DNA from: an uncultured Synechococcus sp.
GTDB lineage: Bacteria; Cyanobacteriota; Cyanobacteriia; Phormidesmidales; Phormidesmidaceae
Direction: 5' to 3'
Length of the DNA stretch: 36,707 nucleotides
Assembly (NCBI GenBank): GCA_937911865.1
Contig: CALDSK010000182.1
Coordinates: forward strand, 1-36,707
The translations under genes were made by a program, and so were the position numbers. The notes beneath the pieces were generated by a model, which was given only the letters and a program-made list of their open reading frames with translations, was not told where the DNA came from and did not search any database. Positions 17,574 to 25,687 of this stretch are shown here, piece by piece. Numbering within the stretch: the stretch's first letter is position 1; every line of letters begins with the position of its first letter.

Positions 17574-17614
17574 ACTACGCCTAAGCTACTAAAAACAACC
17601 GCCGATTAGGCCAT

Positions 17615-18403
17615 CTACGTTGCCAAGCCGCTCGCCGCAGCTTTATCTATCAGTAGCGTTGAACCCGGAATCTGGCGCAGAATAGATGCTGGACAGCTGG
17701 GTGCAATAGGCCCCATCAGTAGAGTATGAACAATATCTGCCTTATGACTACCAAAGACCAGACACAGATTGCACAGCACCGCGCTAATAGCACTTAGCGT
17801 CAGAGTAAACGCATATCGCGGGACCGCTTCTATGCTGGCAAACGCCGTAGAGCTAGCCTGCTGCTGTCGATTTTTGTCGTCTAGCCGGACTAGCTTAACC
17901 CATCGAGGATCGTCAAAATCGGCGACGCTAGGGTCGTTAAAGGCAAGATGACCATTGTTGCCAATTCCTAAAAAGCAGAGGTCTAAAGGGCGCGATCGCA
18001 GTTCTTTTTCATAGGCCTCGCAGACATCTATCGGCAGGGCACTCTCTCCATCCAGCTCATAAAACCGCTTCAGCGCAACCCTACTGGGGAGATGCTGCTG
18101 AAAGTAATGTCGAAAGCTGGCTGGATGCTCAGCCGCTAGTCCCAGATATTCATCTAGGTGAAACCCGGTAATGCTCGACCAAAGCTGCTTGTTCGGGCGA
18201 TCGGTAAGGTAGTGGAGGCATTGCTTTTGCGATCGCCCCGTCGCGAAAATCACCCTGGCTTCGTGCCGTAGAGCTAGCGTATTGTCTAAAACCCTACGAG
18301 CAGCGTAGCTAGCCGCGAGTGCGACCTCCTCTGGAGAGTCATATATCTCAACCACAAGCGCGTCTATCTTCAGCTTGCGAACGATATTCCCTGTCGAATT
18401 CAT
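17615..18403 (-). CDS. nagB: Glucosamine-6-phosphate deaminase family protein
   Basis: Family reaction: glucosamine-6-phosphate to fructose-6-phosphate plus ammonia, part of amino-sugar use and peptidoglycan precursor balance. Seen: phosphate-binding loop FATGRSQ (53-59), FHLDEYLGL with Asp84 and Glu85, and LGIGNNGHLAFNDP with His152. Relative to E. coli NagB (Asp141-His143-Glu148) the aspartate is Asn150 and the glutamate is Asp157, substitutions that also occur in other NagB-like proteins, so an altered substrate within the family is possible. 262 residues is normal. The related 6-phosphogluconolactonases are less similar in these motifs. It is divergent from the UPF0182 gene across a gap carrying three 15-bp repeats. 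Confidence 0.85.
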   Translation of the reverse strand: MNSTGNIVRKLKIDALVVEIYDSPEEVALAASYAARRVLDNTLALRHEARVIFATGRSQKQCLHYLTDRPNKQLWSSITGFHLDEYLGLAAEHPASFRHYFQQHLPSRVALKRFYELDGESALPIDVCEAYEKELRSRPLDLCFLGIGNNGHLAFNDPSVADFDDPRWVKLVRLDDKNRQQQASSTAFASIEAVPRYAFTLTLSAISAVLCNLCLVFGSHKADIVHTLLMGPIAPSCPASILRQIPGSTLLIDKAAASGLAT

Positions 18404-18421
18404 CTCAGCAGTATCCAGAGT

Positions 18422-18466
18422 AGGTCACGAAAAATTAGGTCACAAAAGATTAGGTCACGAAAAATT
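18422..18466. repeat. 15-bp tandem repeat, three units, between nagB and the UPF0182 gene
   Basis: aggtcacgaaaaatt / aggtcacaaaagatt / aggtcacgaaaaatt, with a partial fourth (aggtta). It starts 18 bp upstream of the nagB start and lies in a 190-bp divergent promoter region, so it could act as an operator with helically phased sites, or be another example of the window's tandem duplications. Confidence 0.9.
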
Positions 18467-18592
18467 AGGTTAATATTTGGGGCGATTCTAGCTCTAGTGC
18501 CAAATCAGGCTTCATGATCACTTTATTAGCCCCTTTTCACAGCGAGCCGTTCTAACCACCCTGGGATAAAACGGCATAGCTCGTATTATCCT

Positions 18593-21415
18593 GTGACTTC
18601 ATCACGCCCCAATCAGTCTAAAGCCCCAGTGACTATCGGTTTGCCTCTACCTCGCCTGTGGCTATGGTGGATAGTCGGCATAGGGCTGCTGCTGCTGGCT
18701 TGTACTAGCACTCTGGTTCATTGGCTGACCGAGTATTGGTGGTTCGAGGCCACTGGCTTTGCCAGTATCTTTAGGCTTCGCTTGGGCTGGCGCGTTTTCT
18801 GCGCAGTACTCGCTTTCTTAATCTATGCAGCCGTGCTGTGGGGCAACTACTGGCTAGCGCTGTGGCTAACGCGTGATCGCCCTTTCTACGTCCCTCAAAA
18901 TAGCGATTGGACCCCTATTATTCCCGGGCTGACAGTCTATGGTGGCCTAGCGCTGATTGTATTGCTGTCGGTTGGCGCTGCCCAGCAGGCCGCTGGCTCC
19001 TGGGAAGTATTACTCAAGTTTCTAAACCCGACCGCCTTTGACATTGCCGACCCAATCTACCAGCAGGATGTCGGGTTTTATGTTTTTCGAATGCCCCTTT
19101 ATCAGGGGCTTCAGCAGGAGAGCCTGGAGCTACTGATTTGGTCACTGATACTGGCACTTGTCATCTATGCTATTCGCGGTGAAATTCGGCTAGAGCGAGG
19201 ATGGAAATATCTGCTGGCCGGACCGGTAAAGGCTCATCTGTGTGTGCTTTTGAGTGCGATCGCGCTCTTCTTAGCGCTGGGCTACTGGTTCGCGCGCTAC
19301 GACCTCCTTTATTCTGCCAGTGGCGCAGTATTTGGCGCTGGCTACACCGACGTCAATGCGCGGCTAGCGGCCTACAACCTGATGATTATCGTCACGCTAG
19401 TCGTCGCTCTCCTACTGATGATTTCGCTATGGCGACCCGGGTTCGCCTTGCCACTGACCAGTCTCAGTCTATATTTCGGCATTTTGATACTCTTGGGTGG
19501 CGTTTATCCCTGGGCTCAGCAGAGCCTAATAGTAGAACCCAATGAGCTAAAAAAAGAAGCTCCTTTTATTGAAAATAGCTTGAACTTTACCCGGCAGGCA
19601 TACGGACTAGCCAATGTTCAAAGAGAGGAGTTTCCCGTAGAAGACACCCTGGAGATTCAAGCCCTTCAGGAAAACGGCGGTACCCTCGACAACATTCGCC
19701 TGTGGGACTATCAGACCCTATTGAAAACTTATCAGGCGCTGCAAAGCTTACGCACTTACTACCGCTTTCACGATGTCGATATCGACCGCTACACGCTAGA
19801 TGGCGACTATCGCCAAGTCATGCTCGCCGCCCGTGAGTTTGACTACGATAACTTTCAGTCTCAGGCCAAAAACTGGGTAAACCAGCGGCTTAAGTACACC
19901 CATGGCTATGGGGTTGCGGTAAGTCCAGTCAATCAGGTTTCACCTGAGGGCCTACCGACCTTCTTTGTCAAAAACATTCCGCCCGAATCTTCTGTCGATA
20001 TCGACATTAATCAGCCCAGACTATACTACGGCGAAGAAACCAGTCATCACATCTACACCGGTACCAGCACTACCGAGTTTGACTATCCCTCTAATGATGG
20101 CAATGCTACCAACACTTACGATGGGGCTGGGGGTGTGGCTATGGGCTCGCTTCTACGACGATCGGCCTATGCTTTTGAATTCGGCACTTTTAAGCCGCTG
20201 ATTTCAAACTACTTCACGGCGACCTCAAAGGTTCACTACCACCGCCACATCGTAGACCGAGCGCGGCAGATTGTGCCCTTCCTACAGCTCGATAGCGATC
20301 CTTATCTGGCTTTGATTGACGGTCGGTTCAAGTGGATATTGGATGGCTACACAACGAGCGATCGCTACCCCTACTCCGAACCCCTAGCACTTTCTCGCAA
20401 TGTAGAGGCACTTCTAAGCAACCAGCCGCAGCTCAACGATCTGGTAGAAACTGGCACCAACTACATCCGCGATGCGGCCAAAGTTGTCATCGACGCCTAT
20501 GACGGCACCCTTACCGTCTATGCCATCGGTAACGACGATCCCGTTTTGACAACCTACCAAAAGATATTTCCCAGCTTATTTACACCGATTGAGTCAGCCT
20601 CAGAGGAGTTGAAAGCTCACTTTCGCTATCCGCTAAACCTGTTCCAGGTACAAGCGCAGATGTATCGTACCTACCACATGAATGATATCGAAGTGTTCTA
20701 CAACCAAGAAGACCTCTGGCAGCTGCCCCAGCAAGTGGGTACAGAAGACACATCAGAGCAAATGCAGCCCTACTTTGTCATCATGCGGCTACCCAACGCA
20801 GAGAGCGAAGAATTCTTGCAAATTTTACCCTTTACCCCCGCCCGCAAAGACAACATGGTGGCCTGGATGGCCGCCCGCTGCGATGGCGATCAATATGGCC
20901 AGCTTGTTCTTTATGAATTTCCCAAGCAGGTCTTGGTGTATGGCCCCCAGCAAATAGAAGCCCGCATCGATCAAGACACCGATATCTCTGGACAGCTCAC
21001 CCTCTGGAATCAGCAAGGATCTAGCGTCATTCGCGGCAACTTACTGGTGATCCCTGTCGACCAATCCTTGCTCTACTTTGAACCTGTATACCTAGAAGCC
21101 GATAATGGCGCTTTTCCAGAACTAAAACGTGTCATCGTCGCCTTTAAAGACACTATCGTCATGCGCAATACGCTCAGTGAAGCGCTAGAAGCCATCTTCG
21201 GTGGCCCCGAGACAACCACATCACCACCGTCTAACCCGATTAATGCTAGACCTGACGAAGCAGGCGATTTAGTTCAGTCGGCTATTGAAGCGTATGAGCA
21301 AGGACAGCAGGCGCTACAAAGTGGTGATTGGGCAGCCTATGGTCAGGCACAACAGCGGCTAGGAAGCCTACTACAACAATTGAGCGGCAGCGCCGAAGAG
21401 AGCAGTTCAGAGTAG
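18593..21415 (+). CDS. UPF0182 family large membrane protein
   Basis: A 940-residue protein of the UPF0182 (COG1615) family, function unknown. Seven or so membrane helices occupy the first 310 residues (first at about 22-43); family-typical pieces include LTEYWWFEATGF, ARYDLLYSASGAVFGAGYTDVNA and, after the membrane part, NELKKEAPFIENSLNFTRQAYGL. The remainder (about 315-870) is a large domain probably outside the cytoplasm, with VKNIPPES, YYGEETSHHIYTGT and YRTYHMNDIEVFYNQEDLW. A Gln/Ser-rich helical tail (EAYEQGQQALQSGDWAAYGQ) resembles the C-terminal pattern of other members. The start is GTG at 18593 (VTSSRPNQS). No neighbour suggests a function. Confidence 0.9.
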   Translation: MTSSRPNQSKAPVTIGLPLPRLWLWWIVGIGLLLLACTSTLVHWLTEYWWFEATGFASIFRLRLGWRVFCAVLAFLIYAAVLWGNYWLALWLTRDRPFYVPQNSDWTPIIPGLTVYGGLALIVLLSVGAAQQAAGSWEVLLKFLNPTAFDIADPIYQQDVGFYVFRMPLYQGLQQESLELLIWSLILALVIYAIRGEIRLERGWKYLLAGPVKAHLCVLLSAIALFLALGYWFARYDLLYSASGAVFGAGYTDVNARLAAYNLMIIVTLVVALLLMISLWRPGFALPLTSLSLYFGILILLGGVYPWAQQSLIVEPNELKKEAPFIENSLNFTRQAYGLANVQREEFPVEDTLEIQALQENGGTLDNIRLWDYQTLLKTYQALQSLRTYYRFHDVDIDRYTLDGDYRQVMLAAREFDYDNFQSQAKNWVNQRLKYTHGYGVAVSPVNQVSPEGLPTFFVKNIPPESSVDIDINQPRLYYGEETSHHIYTGTSTTEFDYPSNDGNATNTYDGAGGVAMGSLLRRSAYAFEFGTFKPLISNYFTATSKVHYHRHIVDRARQIVPFLQLDSDPYLALIDGRFKWILDGYTTSDRYPYSEPLALSRNVEALLSNQPQLNDLVETGTNYIRDAAKVVIDAYDGTLTVYAIGNDDPVLTTYQKIFPSLFTPIESASEELKAHFRYPLNLFQVQAQMYRTYHMNDIEVFYNQEDLWQLPQQVGTEDTSEQMQPYFVIMRLPNAESEEFLQILPFTPARKDNMVAWMAARCDGDQYGQLVLYEFPKQVLVYGPQQIEARIDQDTDISGQLTLWNQQGSSVIRGNLLVIPVDQSLLYFEPVYLEADNGAFPELKRVIVAFKDTIVMRNTLSEALEAIFGGPETTTSPPSNPINARPDEAGDLVQSAIEAYEQGQQALQSGDWAAYGQAQQRLGSLLQQLSGSAEESSSE

Positions 21416-21772
21416 CAGCAGCGGTTATACGGCCATTGAGGCAAACCGAGAGTTTCAACAGGAAAGACAGCATGACAATATACAGCTTCTGTCGAGTTGC
21501 TTAGGACGCTTTTGTCAGCTGAAACCGTCATATAGCAATGGGCAACTCAACGAACAAAGTCAGAATGCATCCTGGCTTTGCTATAAAAACGACAGCAATA
21601 GCTTCTGCTCTCACATCCATTCAGCTGAATGCGCAGAAAATATCGCTGCCGAGGTGACGTCTTTTTAAGATGGTTTTCTGTGGCGTCTTTCCGCGATGTC
21701 TTTCTTCTGTGATCTCTCTCTTCTGTGATGTCTTTTCGTAGTGCCAAACACCGACACTTTCAGTAGAACTCC
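21416..21772. other. 360-bp intergenic stretch between convergent genes
   Basis: Between the ends of the UPF0182 gene (+) and the glycosyltransferase gene (-). No protein-like frame. It holds an imperfect repeat cttctgtgat (21704-21713 and 21720-21729) in a T-rich, gtctt-rich stretch, and runs into the repeat array at 21773. No clear terminator hairpin was found. Confidence 0.5.
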
Positions 21773-21829
21773 AGCTAGACTTTTTCAGCTAGATTTCTTT
21801 CAGCTAGATTTTTTCAGCTAAATTTTTTC
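21773..21829. repeat. 14/15-bp tandem repeat, four units, spanning the glycosyltransferase stop codon
   Basis: agctagactttttc / agctagatttctttc / agctagattttttc / agctaaattttttc. The last (on the - strand, first) unit contains the end of the gene including its TAG stop at 21820-21818; the other three extend downstream. Confidence 0.93.
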
Positions 21830-23110
21830 TAGGTCTGGGCTCTTGAAGTCTTGTGCAAGTTCGGCAATGCCATATCTCTGACGCTCAGGAACAACACTCT
21901 TTAGCAGAGCTTCATAAGCGTTCAAGGCCTGATGGAAAGAATAGTTATCAATAGCGTACTGACGTCCATTGTCTCCCAGCGTCTTCGTTGCCTCCAGATC
22001 GTTATGCAAAGTCAAGATAGCTTTAGTCAGATGGGTTGGGCTCTCAGGCTCAACCACCAAACCACTTTGACTTTCTCTAACAGCCTGAGCGGCGGCTCCA
22101 TGAACGGGCACCGAAGCAATAATAGCCCGGCCGCTTGCCATGATGACCTGAGTTTTGGACGGCATATTAAAACCGACCACCTTACACTTTTGCATAATCA
22201 GTGAGACGTCAGCAGCTGCCAGCATGTCTGGCAGCTCTTCTCTAGCGACAAACGGTAACAGCAGAACGTTATCGATGTTCAGTTTGTCACGCAACACTCT
22301 CAGCTCCGACAGCTGACTTTTCTCACCCACGATGACAAACTGAATGTCTTTATTATCTTTCAGCTGAGCAGCACTGTGCAAAATGGTGCGAACTCCCTGA
22401 GTGCGGGCGATGTTACCGGAGTAAAGTACAACAAACTTATCCTCCAAATCGTGGGCCTTACGGAAAGCGCTCTCTTCTCTAGGCTTTGGCTGTACAAAAC
22501 CAACGTCCACCCAGTTAGAAACGCATTGAATTTTTGATGCCTTAACCCCTTTAGCTAGCAGGTTTTCCGTAAAGGAAGGCGTGATAACACCGATTTTGGT
22601 GGCACTGGCATATGCAAACTTCTCAAGCTGCTCAAAAACCTTAATCGCCACCTTATTACTAAGCAATCCAGTCTGAACAGCCGCCTCGGGGAGAATATCC
22701 TGCAAGCTTAAGACCGTAGGACAGCGATAAAACATCCGCGTCGCCGCAACGGGTACGCACGCAGGCAGAGAAGGGCTCGTCGATAAAATCACGTCAGGAC
22801 GCCAGCCGCTAATCGCCTTAAAAAAGCTTAGCAACGCAAAGCTGCCGTCTAGCATTACTCTGCCTACCAAACCAGGCTTAGGGCGAATAGCCACAAAACA
22901 GCGATCGATGGTTACGCCATTGCGCACTTCGCTTTTATAGACCTGACCTCGATAGCCAGGATAAATTTTTCGCTCTGGGTAGTTGGGCATTGCGGTGACA
23001 ACCCGCACCTGATGTCCCCTTCTAACTAGCCCTTCTGCAAGCTCAGTCACAAGAGGGGCTATGCCAATGGGCTCAGGATAATAATTAGAAGAATAAAGAA
23101 GGACACGCAT
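21818..23110 (-). CDS. GT4-family glycosyltransferase, WcaI-like
   Basis: Probably adds a sugar during exopolysaccharide or lipopolysaccharide assembly at the cytoplasmic face. 430 residues with a GT-B fold: N-terminal donor-independent domain (about 5-195; LLYSSNYYPEPIGIAPL, RRGHQVRVVTAMPNYP, LSLQDILPEAAV) and C-terminal domain (about 225-395; VVLYSGNIARTQG, FVIVGEKSQ, PSKTQVIMASGRAIIAS). These are the patterns of colanic-acid WcaI-type enzymes; the sugar specificity cannot be read. No other polysaccharide genes lie in the window, so it is an orphan here. The ATG at 23110 has only a weak upstream AAGAG. Its 3' end is embedded in a four-unit tandem repeat. Confidence 0.88.
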   Translation of the reverse strand: MRVLLYSSNYYPEPIGIAPLVTELAEGLVRRGHQVRVVTAMPNYPERKIYPGYRGQVYKSEVRNGVTIDRCFVAIRPKPGLVGRVMLDGSFALLSFFKAISGWRPDVILSTSPSLPACVPVAATRMFYRCPTVLSLQDILPEAAVQTGLLSNKVAIKVFEQLEKFAYASATKIGVITPSFTENLLAKGVKASKIQCVSNWVDVGFVQPKPREESAFRKAHDLEDKFVVLYSGNIARTQGVRTILHSAAQLKDNKDIQFVIVGEKSQLSELRVLRDKLNIDNVLLLPFVAREELPDMLAAADVSLIMQKCKVVGFNMPSKTQVIMASGRAIIASVPVHGAAAQAVRESQSGLVVEPESPTHLTKAILTLHNDLEATKTLGDNGRQYAIDNYSFHQALNAYEALLKSVVPERQRYGIAELAQDFKSPDLEKI

Positions 23111-23642
23111 ATTTATTAGCTCTTAGTACTTGGGTTCGCTGTGGGCGGGCGATTGATGGGGGCTTTTGCTTTAGAGTCAGCAGCAGAATCGGAGATACGT
23201 GATGGTACGGACTGTTCTTTAACGAGTACCGAAGCCAAGATGCGCCTGTCTTATCAAGATTAGCTGCCGATTCTAGGTGAGATGCGCAATATTCTTTTGA
23301 CTTCAGCTAATCTTTAGAGAACTCGTCAATTTTGTATGAAGTTAGCCGTGACATCACCTATAAATCCGGCTATTCAGTGAAAAACATTTTGTTGTAACTA
23401 CGAACATCAGATTTAGGGAGGAAAAATCTCGGCTTGGAAAGCCACATATTTGACAGGGTTTTGAGGATGTCACAGACAAAATTGTATTCAGATTTTGTTT
23501 ATATTTCGCTCCGGGTGGATAAGTGTTACTTCAGAGTTTATTTACTTATTCCCAACGGTGCTTTAAAAAACTCGGTATTGCTCTATCTTTTGAGTGTGGA
23601 GAGGGCTGTAAAAGTTATTGAAAGTGACAGTCGGGTGTAACT
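23111..23642. other. 530-bp divergent intergenic region upstream of the CIA30 gene
   Basis: More AT-rich than its surroundings. It should contain promoters for the glycosyltransferase (-) and the CIA30 gene (+). A TATAAA at 23359-23364 could be a -10 element, but no -35 at normal spacing was found. A 68-codon frame (TTG 23434 to 23640, with AGGGAGG 12 bases upstream) ends 2 bp before the CIA30 ATG; it could be a leader peptide but the sequence does not look conserved. No hairpin or RNA gene was recognised. Confidence 0.45.
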
Positions 23643-24800
23643 ATGTCTGAACAGGTCAAATCTCAGTGGGACGTTGTAAGATTTTTTACGACGCTGAATA
23701 CCTTCGGCGAAATTCCATTTTTGGGCAGTTTTCGATGGGTACAGGAGTGGTTGGGCGATCGCCCAACGTTTTCGGGCAAGGCATTTGATGCTAGGAAGAA
23801 AAAAATTGGGGTTATTGGCAACATCCCAGAGGCCTCTCGTTTGGCGCTAGGAGTAGCACTGAAAGGCGTTGAGCTAATTTTTCTCGATCAACCACAAACG
23901 AATAGGCCCCACAACAGCCAGCTGACTACCCAAAATGATCTGACTAGCCAGATACGAAGAGTTGATACCGTTTTAATTTGGGAGGCGTCTGATTTCTCAA
24001 CCTTAATCACTCAATTGGCTAGCAGCCTGAGCACAAATTCGGAGGTTGTCAGACAGCCGGTATTCGATTTTACAAAGGAGAGCACTGATTTAGCCGCTTG
24101 GGGGGAACTAGATGACGTTGTGATGGGTGGTACGAGCAAAGGCGCGTTTTTACTGACGCAGCCAAATCGGAATAACAATAGTTCGAACAGCGGGCTTACC
24201 CTATCACCGATGCAGCAGGCAGTATTCACAGGCGTTATTTCTACGGCGAATTCAGGCGGGTTTTCTTCTGTTAGAACGCAAAATTTTCAACCTGCTTTTG
24301 ACTTTTCAGGTTGGACAGGTCTGCAGCTAAGAGTAAAGGGAGATGGTCAGCGCTATAAATTTATTCTGCGTAACAGCGAAGACTGGGATAGTCCAGCCTA
24401 TATCTATGGGTTTGACACAGAAGCAGGAACCTGGGTAACGATCAGCGTACCGTTTACTGAGATGATACCTACGTTTCGCGCAAAATCTGTCCCAACGGCT
24501 ACGCCCTTCAATCCGAGAAAAACCGTCTCTTTCCAGCTAATGCTCAGTAAGTTTGAGTACGATCGACAGCTGAATCCTTGCTTTGAGCCAGGGCCTTTTG
24601 AGCTAGCTATCGAAACAATAGAAGCTTATCGAGAAAGGGTAGGGGTGCCACTCGTCGTTGTTGGGAATGAATCGCCCGAAACCCTGGAACAGCAGCGAGT
24701 GATTTTGGCTGAATCTGGCCTTCGTTATCGCTTAATCGAGCCCGTACAAGATTCAGATGAACAAGCTACACTAACCGCCATTAGCTCGGCGCTTGCGTAA
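23643..24800 (+). CDS. CIA30-domain protein, possibly a reduced atypical SDR with CIA30 insertion
   Basis: A 385-residue soluble protein. Residues about 139-330 form a CIA30 domain (jelly-roll fold named from a complex I assembly factor): FDFTKESTDLAAWGELDDVV-MGGTS, SGGFSSVRTQNF, GWTGLQLRVKGDGQRYKFIL, WVTISVPF. The flanks look like remnants of a nucleotide-binding Rossmann fold: KKIGVIGNIPEASRLALGVA (53-72) with no intact GxxGxxG, and a C-terminal VILAESGLRYRLIEP (353-367) like the 'ESGL.YTIIRP' of atypical SDRs such as the Ycf39/HCF173 group. Related cyanobacterial and plastid proteins act in photosystem or complex I assembly, but no specific role can be assigned. A strong terminator follows 16 bp downstream. 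Confidence 0.82.
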   Translation: MSEQVKSQWDVVRFFTTLNTFGEIPFLGSFRWVQEWLGDRPTFSGKAFDARKKKIGVIGNIPEASRLALGVALKGVELIFLDQPQTNRPHNSQLTTQNDLTSQIRRVDTVLIWEASDFSTLITQLASSLSTNSEVVRQPVFDFTKESTDLAAWGELDDVVMGGTSKGAFLLTQPNRNNNSSNSGLTLSPMQQAVFTGVISTANSGGFSSVRTQNFQPAFDFSGWTGLQLRVKGDGQRYKFILRNSEDWDSPAYIYGFDTEAGTWVTISVPFTEMIPTFRAKSVPTATPFNPRKTVSFQLMLSKFEYDRQLNPCFEPGPFELAIETIEAYRERVGVPLVVVGNESPETLEQQRVILAESGLRYRLIEPVQDSDEQATLTAISSALA

Positions 24801-24816
24801 ACACTGATTAGACTGA

Positions 24817-24853
24817 AAAGCCCCCTTCTACACTTCCGGCAGAAGGGGGCTTT
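24817..24853. terminator. Bidirectional intrinsic terminator
   Basis: AAAGCCCCCTTCT and AGAAGGGGGCTTT form a perfect 13-bp stem with an 11-base loop; T-rich sequence follows on both strands. It lies between the convergent CIA30 (+) and DUF3318 (-) genes and can serve both. Confidence 0.93.
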
Positions 24854-24854
24854 C

Positions 24855-24884
24855 TCTGTATTGCTTGCTTCTGTATTGATTGCG
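24855..24884. repeat. 15-bp tandem repeat, two units, next to a terminator
   Basis: tctgtattgcttgct followed by tctgtattgattgcg, 11 of the first 13 bases or more identical; immediately after the terminator stem. Confidence 0.75.
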
Positions 24885-24950
24885 ACAAAGCTATTGAACC
24901 AATCAAGGTTAGAGGACAAAACCTCCAAAGCACTTTAGTCTGCTAGTCCT

Positions 24951-25604
24951 TTAGTAAGAGGGGCGAGGGGCGCGATCGCCACCAGCAACCTGCTGCTTGG
25001 CTCGATTCGCACTCTTTTTCAAGGCTTCTAACCGACGGATGTAGCGATCGCGCTGCTTTTTCTTAGGCGTTTGCTCGATCAGCGTTTTAAGCGCACTCCC
25101 TAAACTCTTGTAAGCATTCGGCAGCGTGTAGCCAAAACGAGTAGCAATCGTAATCGCTTTTTCATCAGCATTGATAGCTTCTTGCAGCGTTTTTTGCCCA
25201 TTGTTACGCTTATACAGCCGCCAGCCGGACACCCCACAGAGGCCTAGAGCCAGCAAAAGTAACAAACCGTCTTGAACCCATAGCTCACCCACAGCGCCGC
25301 CCAAGCCGATCGCCAGCGCTGCCATTTCCCAGCCATCACGAGGGATGGTGTCGCTTTGAACCCGAGCAACCTCGTGCCAGAACAGTAAATTTCGCTGATC
25401 GATCGCCAGCTGTTCCCACTTAGTTAAATCTATTTGGACTTCCACCTGGTCGCGGCCCAGCTCTTCGCAGGTAATAAGCGGTGGGGCCACGTCAGTAGCA
25501 GGCTCTACAGTCACCCAGCTTTGAAGTTCGGGAGGCAGCAGGCTCCGCAAACGGCGCAACTCACCAATGTCGGCTCTAGGCGAACTATAGCTGGCGTAGG
25601 ACAT
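24951..25604 (-). CDS. DUF3318 family membrane protein
   Basis: A 217-residue cyanobacterial protein of unknown function. The N-terminal cytoplasmic part (SPRADIGELRRLRSLLPPELQSW) is family-typical, with NLLFWHEVARVQ at 72-83; two membrane helices are at about 92-107 and 112-130; a basic helical C-terminus (KKKQRDRYIRRLEALKKSAN) follows. His77-Glu78 in FWHEVARVQ recalls a partial metalloprotease motif, but the second histidine helix is not evident, so no activity is claimed. It lies between dusB and the terminator at 24817; all are read from the same direction. Confidence 0.82.
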   Translation of the reverse strand: MSYASYSSPRADIGELRRLRSLLPPELQSWVTVEPATDVAPPLITCEELGRDQVEVQIDLTKWEQLAIDQRNLLFWHEVARVQSDTIPRDGWEMAALAIGLGGAVGELWVQDGLLLLLALGLCGVSGWRLYKRNNGQKTLQEAINADEKAITIATRFGYTLPNAYKSLGSALKTLIEQTPKKKQRDRYIRRLEALKKSANRAKQQVAGGDRAPRPSY

Positions 25605-25687
25605 AGATCTAGCGGATAAATGATTACTTAGGTAACGGTTATAGCACGCTTGCGCGGCGCGCCGCCTTGGTGTAAAACCGACCCTGT

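Noticed and set aside
23434..23640. 68-residue frame just upstream of the CIA30 gene
   Set aside because: TTG start, odd composition, no family resemblance. Kept only as a possible leader in the findings, not called as a gene.
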